A DNA stretch of 64,000 bases from the NCBI GenBank assembly GCA_030424595.1, contig JAUHWG010000033.1, positions 42,735-106,734 of the forward strand, given 5' to 3'. The stretch's first letter is position 1. Every line of letters begins with the position of its first letter. A program made the position numbers and the translations under genes. The notes beneath the pieces are model-generated. The model did no database searches and had not been told where the DNA came from. It worked only from the letters and a program-made list of their open reading frames with translations. This DNA comes from Polyangia bacterium (GTDB lineage Bacteria > Myxococcota_A > Polyangia > Nannocystales > Nannocystaceae). Shown one piece after another: positions 38,898 through 45,915 of this stretch.

Positions 38898-40400
38898 TTG
38901 GCGGTGACGACCGAGAAGGGCGGAAGAGGCACGAACCTGCAGCGTGGGGGGTTGGCGTTGGCCTTCGCCAAGCTCTTCTTCTTGATCGCTGGGTACGCGA
39001 TCTCGATCGTCCTCACCCGTTTGGTCCCGCCGGACACGTTCGGGCTCTACGGCGTCATCTCGATGGTGATCGCGGTCCCCAACATGGTCCTGATCCAGAC
39101 CATCCTCTTCACGGTGAGCCGGCCGATGGCCGCCGAGATCACCAAGGGGCTGGGCTCCTACCGCTATCTGCGGCGCCGCGGGTTCCGCCTCGCGGCCCTC
39201 CTCGGCGGCCTGGTCAGCCTGGTCTTCCTCGCCGGCGCCGACGTGATCGCGACGACCTTCCTCCGGGATCCGGGGCTCGTCGGGCCTCTGCGGGTCGTCG
39301 CGGCGATCCCGCTGATCTACGCGCTCTACGCGGTCAACGTCGGCACCCTCAACGCTACCCGCCGCTTCGGCATGCAGGCGACGCTCGACGTGGTGATGGC
39401 CGCGAGCAAGGCGAGCCTGATCATCGGCGCCGCGGCGCTGGGGTACGGCCTGGTCCAGATCCTCGGCGGCTTCACGATGGCGGCGGCCTTCGTCCTGGCC
39501 CTCTCGCTGGTCCTCGTCCGCCTCGCGCGACCCGCGGGGGTCGACGAGGCGGAGCCGACCAAGCCGGGCGAGCTGCCGCCGCTGACCGCGTTCGCCGGCT
39601 CGCTGCTGATCTTCACGGCGGTCGTGAACCTCCTCCTCGCGGCGGACCTCCTCCTCCTCAAGCGCTTCGTCGTCACCGCCGCGGACGAGCAGGCGCTCGG
39701 CTACTACACGACGGCGAGCCTGGTCGCGCGGGTGCCCTACAGCCTGATGAACGCGGTCAGCCTGATGATGTTCCCGCTGGTGGCGACCCTCCACGCCCTG
39801 GAGGACGCGCCGCGGCTTCGCCGCTACATCGCCGAGACCGCGAAGGTCAGCGCGCTCCTCCTCTGTCTCCTCAGCGGGGTCGCCGCGGCGGCCTCCGGCG
39901 AGATCCAGCGCCTGCTCTTCCCGGCGGCCTACGGGGCCGTCGCCGACGAGCTCCGCTACATGGTCTGGGGTTTTTCGGGCTACTCCTTCGCGGTCACCTG
40001 CGCGTGGATCCTGAACTCGACGGCCCGCTCGCGGATCGCCGTGGTCTTGGTCCTGGTGCCGCTCATGGTGGTCGGGATCGCGGCCTCGATCCTGGTCCCC
40101 GAGGGCTCGACCGAGGGCGCGGCGATGGCGGTGGCGCTCGCCGGGGCAGCCGCGGCGATCGCGGCGTTGATCGCCCTGCACCGGCTCTTCAAGGCCCACC
40201 TGCCGCTCCTCTTCGTCGCCAAGGTCGGCGCGGCGATCGCGGCGACAGAGCTGCTGGGGCGGGCGTGGACCGCGGACGGCAAGATCATGATCCTCGCCAA
40301 GCTCTCGGCGCTGACGATCGTCTTCGTCGGGGTCATCCTCGCCTCGCGGGCGGTGACGATCTCGGAGATCAAGGAGCTGCGCCGTGCTCGCACCCACTGA
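38898..40400 (+). CDS. Polysaccharide flippase (Wzx/MATE-like, MOP superfamily)
   Basis: A membrane protein of about 500 residues with 12-14 hydrophobic helices. The first helices (KLFFLIAGYAISIVLTRLVPPDTFG) match Wzx-type lipid-linked oligosaccharide flippases, with RLVPPDTFGLYG a family landmark. TTG 38898 is chosen because GGGGAG lies 8 bases upstream; GTG 38904 and GTG 38847 are alternatives. It should move glycan repeat units across the inner membrane. Its 3' end overlaps the next glycosyltransferase gene by 17 bases, so the two form an operon. Confidence 0.87.
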   Translation: MAVTTEKGGRGTNLQRGGLALAFAKLFFLIAGYAISIVLTRLVPPDTFGLYGVISMVIAVPNMVLIQTILFTVSRPMAAEITKGLGSYRYLRRRGFRLAALLGGLVSLVFLAGADVIATTFLRDPGLVGPLRVVAAIPLIYALYAVNVGTLNATRRFGMQATLDVVMAASKASLIIGAAALGYGLVQILGGFTMAAAFVLALSLVLVRLARPAGVDEAEPTKPGELPPLTAFAGSLLIFTAVVNLLLAADLLLLKRFVVTAADEQALGYYTTASLVARVPYSLMNAVSLMMFPLVATLHALEDAPRLRRYIAETAKVSALLLCLLSGVAAAASGEIQRLLFPAAYGAVADELRYMVWGFSGYSFAVTCAWILNSTARSRIAVVLVLVPLMVVGIAASILVPEGSTEGAAMAVALAGAAAAIAALIALHRLFKAHLPLLFVAKVGAAIAATELLGRAWTADGKIMILAKLSALTIVFVGVILASRAVTISEIKELRRARTH

Positions 40401-41517
40401 CGGGGTTCTCCTGGTGTCGAAGCCGCTACGGCCGCCCTTCTCGGACGGCTCGACGGTGCTGGTGCGGACTTTGGTGGAGTCGCTGGATCCGGCGCACTTC
40501 CTCGTCTACTTCGGCGATCCGGCGCACCCGCTGCGGGAGGCGGGGCTGGTGATCGACGGGCCGGCGATGGGCCACTCGCCGTCGCTCATGGCGAAGGTCC
40601 GGGTGCTCCTCGGGATCGTCCATCCGGGCCATCGTCGACGGCCGCTGCACCTCTTCTTTACGCCGAACCGCCTGACCTCGACGGTGGTGGCGATGCTGCG
40701 CAGGCTCCAGCCGCGGCGGCCGATGATCCAGAGCCTGATGTCGGCCCACGACGTCGAGCGCCACGTCGATCTCCTGCGGCCGCTGGACATGGTGGTGGTG
40801 CTCTCGGACAACACCAAGGCGCGGCTGGAGGCGGCGGGCTTTGATCCGGCGAAGATCCGCAGGATCTATCCCGGGGTCGCGGCGGTCGCGAGCGCTGACG
40901 CGGCCGCGCCGGCGGTGATCGCCGGGCATCGACGGCTCCTCTACGCCGGTGATCTGGACGCGGCGGTCGCGGATCGTCTGCTGGCGATCGCCCCCGCGCT
41001 CGACGATCCGGAGCTCGCGGGGTGGACCCTGACGATCGCCTGCCGGCCGAAGGGGGAGGACGACGCGAACCAGCGGCGGCGCCTGGCGGAGGGGCTAGGC
41101 GCGCGGATCGAGGCCGGTCAGGTCGAGCTCCTGGGCGAGGTGGCGGACATGCCCGCGCTGCTCGCGAGCGCCTCGCTCCAGCTCTTTGTCGCCGACCATG
41201 TCCGCAAGAAGGTCGACCTGCCGCTCGTGATCCTGGAGGGGCTGGCGATCGGCCTCGGGCTCGTGAGCCTGGACTTCGCGCCGGTCTCGGAGATCTTCGA
41301 TCGGGGCGAGGCGCAGGGGCTTGTTGCTGGGGTTCGGGCGCCGACGGGCGCCGATCCGGAGGGGCTGCGGGCGGCGGTGCTCGAGGGCGTGCGCGGGGTG
41401 GCCGAGGGGCGCTGGGCTCCGGCGGCGCAGGAGCTGGTCCGCAGAGAGTTCTCGCGCGAGTCGATGGCGGCCGGGCTGGGCGCGCTCTACGACGAGCTGG
41501 CCGCGGCGCGGGGCTGA
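40384..41517 (+). CDS. Glycosyltransferase (GT4-like)
   Basis: A 377-residue cytosolic GT-B glycosyltransferase. The N-terminal half has LVSKPLRPPFSDGSTVLVRTL. The C-terminal half has LLYAGDL, the sugar-nucleotide region LGEVADMPALLASASLQLFV, and LPLVILEGLAIGLGLVSLD, where the GT4 E.x7.E motif is partly kept. It starts at a GTG inside the flippase gene. It likely adds a sugar to a surface polysaccharide or glycolipid; donor and acceptor are unknown. Confidence 0.83.
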   Translation: MLAPTDGVLLVSKPLRPPFSDGSTVLVRTLVESLDPAHFLVYFGDPAHPLREAGLVIDGPAMGHSPSLMAKVRVLLGIVHPGHRRRPLHLFFTPNRLTSTVVAMLRRLQPRRPMIQSLMSAHDVERHVDLLRPLDMVVVLSDNTKARLEAAGFDPAKIRRIYPGVAAVASADAAAPAVIAGHRRLLYAGDLDAAVADRLLAIAPALDDPELAGWTLTIACRPKGEDDANQRRRLAEGLGARIEAGQVELLGEVADMPALLASASLQLFVADHVRKKVDLPLVILEGLAIGLGLVSLDFAPVSEIFDRGEAQGLVAGVRAPTGADPEGLRAAVLEGVRGVAEGRWAPAAQELVRREFSRESMAAGLGALYDELAAARG

Positions 41518-41623
41518 GGCTTCGGCGCTCGGGATCCTGCACCGCGGGCGGACGTCTGGGCAGGGGGCTGGCCTGGACGCGAGCGCTGGCGGGCGTCGGC
41601 GGAGGTATGTCATCGTGCCGGCG

Positions 41624-42472
41624 ATGATCCTGGTCTCCGGTACCAAGCGCAGCGGCACGTCGATGTGGATGCAGGTGCTCGCCGCGGGCGGAGTGCCGAT
41701 CCTGGGCGACGCGTTTCCTCGCGGCTGGGATCGGACGATCCGCGAGGCCAACCCGGACGGGTTTTTTGAGTCGATCCTCCGCGAGGGGATCTACTACCGG
41801 ACCAACCCGCACCCGGCGACCGGCGACTACTTCCTGCCGGAGCACGTCGAGGGCTACGCGGTGAAGGTGTTCGTCCCGGGGGTGATCCGGACCGAGCGGG
41901 CGTACATCGGCCACGTGATCGCGAACGTCCGGAGCTGGCGGGAGTACGAGGCGTCGATCGAGCGCCTCTACGCGATGGAGCGGGCAGCGATGGCCGAGAA
42001 GGGCCTGTCGCGGCCGAGCGAGCACTTTCCGCCGGCCTACGAGTGGTGGATGGAGAATTTTTCGCTGGTCCGCGACATCTCGCTGCGCCGCTATCCGGCG
42101 CGCCTGATGACCTACGAGCAGGTGCTCGCCGAGCCGGAGAGGCTGGTCCGGGAGACCTTCGCGTGGATCGGCGCAGGGGACGTCGACGCGGCGATCGCCG
42201 CGGTGAAGCCCGAGCGGCGGACCCAGCGGGAGACGGGGTCGCCCGAGGCGTCGACGATCGATCCTTCGCTCGCGCGGGTCTTTGACGACCTCTATGCGGC
42301 GGTCGCCGCCGGAAAGGGCTTCTCCAAGGCCCTGCTCGCGTCCCTGAACGCGATGAACCAGCGGCTCTTGCCGCAGCTCATCGATCTCCAGCGGCGGCTC
42401 GTCGCCGGGCGGACCAACGTCGGGCCGAAGCGCCAGGCCGAGGCGATCGACGGGCTGCCGAAGGGGCGCTGA
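41624..42472 (+). CDS. Sulfotransferase-like protein
   Basis: A 282-residue protein starting at ATG 41624; GTG 41615 is an alternative. The N-terminal P-loop-like LVSGTKRSGTSMW (about 3-15) matches the PAPS 5'-phosphosulfate-binding motif of sulfotransferases. A later helix, RRYPARLMTYEQVLAEPERLVRETFAWIG, is the typical 3'-phosphate-binding region. It would transfer sulfate from PAPS to a sugar or lipid. It sits 107 bases after the glycosyltransferase, suggesting sulfation of the same glycan. No PAPS-synthesis genes are nearby. Confidence 0.82.
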   Translation: MILVSGTKRSGTSMWMQVLAAGGVPILGDAFPRGWDRTIREANPDGFFESILREGIYYRTNPHPATGDYFLPEHVEGYAVKVFVPGVIRTERAYIGHVIANVRSWREYEASIERLYAMERAAMAEKGLSRPSEHFPPAYEWWMENFSLVRDISLRRYPARLMTYEQVLAEPERLVRETFAWIGAGDVDAAIAAVKPERRTQRETGSPEASTIDPSLARVFDDLYAAVAAGKGFSKALLASLNAMNQRLLPQLIDLQRRLVAGRTNVGPKRQAEAIDGLPKGR

Positions 42473-42926
42473 GGCGGGGCCTGAGCTGTGGGCGTACGCT
42501 GAGCCTCGGAGGAGGCTAGGGGGAGGCGAGGGCTACGCTGAGGTTGATCCCGAGCGGATCTCGAAGGCCACGAGGAGGCGAGCAGGGTCATCGCCGAGCG
42601 TCGGTCGATTCGGGGGGCGCTCGAGGTGCACGCCGGTCCTTGGAGCGCGACGCTTTGGGGGGAGAGGCGGAGGCCGTGGCGTAGGCCGGGAGAGGAGGGC
42701 CCCGCTCTCTCAGACAGGTCGGAGCGAGCGTCGACCACCCCTCACGGGGCGGTCGATGCTCGTCCTAGACTCGTTCGCGGGGCCCTCCTCTCCCGACCCA
42801 TCGGCGCGTCCTCCAGGCCGTGGAGGGTTGGCCGGCGGACGGGGGCCGGGGCGTCGCCGCGGGGCCGTCTGTCGGCGGGCAGGGGGAGGGGTTCTCGCAG
42901 GGGCGGGGGCTGTGGGGGCGTGGTCG
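42473..42926. other. 454-bp gene-free interval
   Basis: The gap lies between the sulfotransferase gene and the end of the convergent Cys-rich lipoprotein gene. Short open frames here show no domain or start signal. Its main feature is the palindromic element at 42688-42794. Confidence 0.7.
42688..42794. repeat. 107-bp compound inverted repeat (long hairpin)
   Basis: The outer arms are perfect: 18 bases at 42688-42705 (GGGAGAGGAGGGCCCCGC) and their complement at 42777-42794. Inside, CGAGCGTCGACC at 42725-42736 pairs with GGTCGATGCTCG at 42751-42762 (one G-U), then CCCC with GGGG around a TCAC loop. The whole would fold as a two-tier hairpin. No second copy was found in the window. Confidence 0.85.
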
Positions 42927-43706
42927 CTACCCGCAGAGGTCGTCGATGAGGGTCTCTTCTTTCTCGCAGCCTGTCTCATCGAGCAGATCGGCGCAGTCGA
43001 GGGCGCTGAGGCAGGCGAAGTAGTCGTCGACCGCTTGACCGCACTCCTCGCCGTACTCTGAGGTGTAGCCGTTGATCTCCTGTTGGCAGTAGACGTCCGA
43101 GGCCTCGTCGGGGCCGTCACAGGCCTCGTAGGCGGCGCCGTAGGCGGCGCAGGTCTCGCCGACCTCAGGGACACAGGCGGTTTCGAGGGCGACGTACTCC
43201 TGATCGCACCCGAGACCTTCGTTGTACTCGCGGCAGGTCTGGGTGGTCTGGCACTTGATGAGGGACTCGAAGGCGGAGAGGCAATCCTCCCCGTAGAGCT
43301 CGCCGCTGTCGAGGGCGGCCATGCAGTAGGCTAGGCCGCTGCGGTACGTTCCTTCGTCGCTGCACTCGACGTAGAAGTTGGCGAAGTCCTCGCAGAGAGA
43401 GCCGCCGCCGGTGGTCTGGCCGGTGGTCTCGCTGGTGGTCTCGCTGGTGGTCTGGCCGGTGGTCTCGCCAGCGGTCTCGTCGCCCGTCGAGTCGGTGGTG
43501 GTGGTCGCGTCGGTGCCGCTGTCCGTCCCCGTGCCTCCGGTGTCGGTCGCGCTGCCGGTCGTGGTGTCGGTCGCGGTGGTGGTCGCGGAACCGGTCGTCG
43601 AGGCGGTGTCGGAGTCGGAGGTCGTCGACGTGTCGTCGCCGGTGCAGGCGAGGGGGACAGCCCCGAGGGAGAGCAGGAACGCGAGGTGACGACAGCTAGG
43701 GTCCAT
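42927..43706 (-). CDS. Lipoprotein with Thr/Ser/Gly-rich linker and Cys-rich C-terminal domain
   Basis: A 259-residue predicted lipoprotein from ATG 43706. The signal peptide ends in VPLAC (about residue 21). A linker of roughly 75 residues of Thr, Ser, Asp and Gly follows, with TSETTGQTT-type repeats. The last 155 residues form a compact domain with 16 or so cysteines (LCEDF, CSDEG, YCMAAL, DCLSAF, KCQTTQTCREY), probably a disulfide-rich surface module. No known family is recognised. It is divergent from the methyltransferase gene and lies inside the glycan region, but a role in it is unproven. Confidence 0.78.
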   Translation of the reverse strand: MDPSCRHLAFLLSLGAVPLACTGDDTSTTSDSDTASTTGSATTTATDTTTGSATDTGGTGTDSGTDATTTTDSTGDETAGETTGQTTSETTSETTGQTTGGGSLCEDFANFYVECSDEGTYRSGLAYCMAALDSGELYGEDCLSAFESLIKCQTTQTCREYNEGLGCDQEYVALETACVPEVGETCAAYGAAYEACDGPDEASDVYCQQEINGYTSEYGEECGQAVDDYFACLSALDCADLLDETGCEKEETLIDDLCG

Positions 43707-43937
43707 CCGCCAAACATAGCGTGTCGGCGTACGAGGAAGGTGTGCAGTATCGCACGTATTTTGGGGGCTCAGCGCTCTGGGTTTGTCCTCCGAGGGGCGC
43801 TCGACACGGGGTGGCGAGCCGCGAGAGAGGTGTGTGCGCAAAGGGCGCTGTCGCGCAGGGGGAGCCAAATGTGCGCTGTCGATGTTCCAGGGCACTCGCG
43901 CCGAGGGGGCGCGCTGGGTATGGTCCCCCGCACGCCG

Positions 43938-44660
43938 ATGGCTCCGACGCAGACAGACAACCGCTCCTACTACGATGCCTTCGCCCGGGGCTACGACCAG
44001 GGCCGCGACGTCGGCTACCACAAGCTGATCGACGACCAAGCGGCCGCGATCGTCAGCCGCTACGCGGCCGGCAAGGAGGCCCTCGAGGTCGGCTGCGGCA
44101 CCGGCCTGATCCTCGAGAGGGTCGCCCAGGTCGCGAGCCGTGCCCGCGGGATCGACCTCTCGCCGGGGATGCTCGCCCAGGCCCGCGGCCGCGGCCTCGA
44201 GGTCGAGGTCGCAGACGCGACCGAGCTCCCCTTCGAGGACGACTCCTTCGACGTCGCCTACTCCTTCAAGGTGCTCGCCCATGTCCCGGCCTGGCAGCGC
44301 TCGGTCGCCGAGATGGTCCGGGTGGTCCGCCCCGGCGGGACGATCATCTTCGACGTCTACAACCGCAACTCGCTGCGCTACCTGATCAAGCGCCTGTGGG
44401 GTCCGCAGCCGACCTCCGACAGCTACGACGAGCACGCGATCTCGACGACCTTCATGACCCCGGGCGAGGCCAAGGCGCGCCTCCCCGCGGGGACCCGCGT
44501 GATCGACGAGGCGGGGATCCGGATCGGCGTCCCGCATCCGGCCGTCTGCCGCCTGCCGCTCCTCGGCGGGGTCGTCCGCCGCTTTGAGTGGGCGGCGATG
44601 GGCTCGCGCCTGGCCCAGGTCGCCGGCTTCTACGTGCTGGTCCTGGAGAAGCAGGCATGA
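43938..44660 (+). CDS. SAM-dependent methyltransferase (class I)
   Basis: A 240-residue enzyme. The SAM-binding motif LEVGCGTGLIL is at about 49-59, followed by GIDLSPGMLAQA and the post-motif EVADATELPFEDDSFDVAYSF. The fold is the ubiE/COQ5-like Methyltransf_11 type. The ATG at 43938 lies next to the domain; in-frame upstream starts are unlikely. The stop shares ATGA with the following glycosyltransferase gene, so the two are coupled. It probably modifies a sugar or lipid of the same pathway. Confidence 0.9.
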   Translation: MAPTQTDNRSYYDAFARGYDQGRDVGYHKLIDDQAAAIVSRYAAGKEALEVGCGTGLILERVAQVASRARGIDLSPGMLAQARGRGLEVEVADATELPFEDDSFDVAYSFKVLAHVPAWQRSVAEMVRVVRPGGTIIFDVYNRNSLRYLIKRLWGPQPTSDSYDEHAISTTFMTPGEAKARLPAGTRVIDEAGIRIGVPHPAVCRLPLLGGVVRRFEWAAMGSRLAQVAGFYVLVLEKQA

Positions 44661-45790
44661 CGCCTGCGGGCGCCGCCCGCCCGACGCTGGTCCTGAGCTC
44701 GACCTTCCCGCAACACGCAGGCGATCACCGCGGGCTCTTCCTCCTCCGCTACTGGGAGGAGCGGGCGGCCGCCGGCGAGCCTGTGGTCGCCCTAGTCCCG
44801 CGGACCGCCTGGACCGTCGACGACCTGGAGAGCTCGGTCGAGCTCCGGCGCTTCGCCTACGCGCCGCGGCGCCTCTCGTCCCTGACCGGTCGCTTCGGCA
44901 CCCTCGAGAACATTCGCGAGCGACCCTGGCGGGCGCTCCTCCTGCCGAGCTTCGCAGTGGGCCTGCGGCGGAGCCTGGTCCGGGCGATCGAGGAGCTGCG
45001 GCCGCGGCGGATCGTCGCCCATTTCCTCTTGCCGCTCGGCTGGCCGGTCGCGCAGGTGGCCGCCAAGCACGGGATCCCCTGCGAGGTCTACGGCCACGGG
45101 ACCGACATCGACGTCGCGATCAAGCTCCCGGGGCCGCTGCGCCGCCGTCTGGCTCGGGACCTGATGAGGTGCGCCCGGGTCGCCTTTCCCTCGGCGGAGA
45201 AGCGGCGGCGCCTGGTCGAGGCGCTCGCCCTGCCGACCATCCCGGAGCACTTTACGGTCGAGACCATGATCACCACGGTCGCGCCGGCGGGCGCTCGGCC
45301 AGCGGACGCTGGTCCCCGCGAGGGGGTGCTCTTCGTCGGCCGCCTGATCCGGCAAAAGGGGGTCGATGACCTGATCCGGGCCGCGGCGACGCTGGGCCCG
45401 AAGGTCCCGCTCGAGATCGCCGGCGACGGGCCTGAGCGGGGGCGGCTCGAGCGACTGGCGCGGTCGCTCGCGGTGCCGGCTCGCTTTCACGGCTTTGTCG
45501 ACACGACCACGCGCGACGGGCTCTATCAGCGGGCGGCTGTGGTCTGCGTGCCCTCGCGGCAGCTCGCGAACGGTCTCTCCGAGGGGGCGCCGCTGGTGAT
45601 CTGCGAGGCCCGGGCCCACGGTCTCCCGGTGGTCGCGAGCGCGGTCGGCGGGATCCCGGAGCTGTGCGTCGACGATCCGGGGGCGACCCTGGTGCCGCCG
45701 GAGGATCCCCCGGCGCTGGCCTTGGCGCTCCGGCAGGCGCTGGCGCTGGCGATGGCCGAGCCGCCGCGGCGCCGCTCGCAGGCCCACTAG
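44657..45790 (+). CDS. Glycosyltransferase family 4 protein
   Basis: A 377-residue GT-B enzyme. Its N-terminal half begins LVLSSTFPQHAGDHRGLFLLRY. The C-terminal half has GVLFVGRLIRQKGVDDLIRA, VPLEIAGDGPE, and the donor-binding E.x7.E region EGAPLVICEARAHGLPVVAS. These are textbook GT4 motifs. It overlaps the methyltransferase by 4 bases. The exact sugar is unknown. A terminator-like stem sits at its stop codon. Confidence 0.92.
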   Translation: MTPAGAARPTLVLSSTFPQHAGDHRGLFLLRYWEERAAAGEPVVALVPRTAWTVDDLESSVELRRFAYAPRRLSSLTGRFGTLENIRERPWRALLLPSFAVGLRRSLVRAIEELRPRRIVAHFLLPLGWPVAQVAAKHGIPCEVYGHGTDIDVAIKLPGPLRRRLARDLMRCARVAFPSAEKRRRLVEALALPTIPEHFTVETMITTVAPAGARPADAGPREGVLFVGRLIRQKGVDDLIRAAATLGPKVPLEIAGDGPERGRLERLARSLAVPARFHGFVDTTTRDGLYQRAAVVCVPSRQLANGLSEGAPLVICEARAHGLPVVASAVGGIPELCVDDPGATLVPPEDPPALALALRQALALAMAEPPRRRSQAH

Positions 45791-45820
45791 TCGCCCGTCG
45801 AACGGTCGAGCTCGGGCGAC
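45790..45820 (+). terminator. Terminator-like hairpin at the glycosyltransferase stop
   Basis: GTCGCCC (45790-45796) pairs with GGGCGAC (45814-45820) around a 17-base loop. The stem begins with the last base of the stop codon. No U-tract is visible. Confidence 0.4.
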
Positions 45821-45915
45821 GTCGCGGCGAAGCCCGGTGGTCGTCAGGAGGCGGCGAAGGCGAAGCGTCGCTTCCCTGCTCTCGCCCCCGTCGGTCCTGA
45901 GGTTGACTGCGTCCG

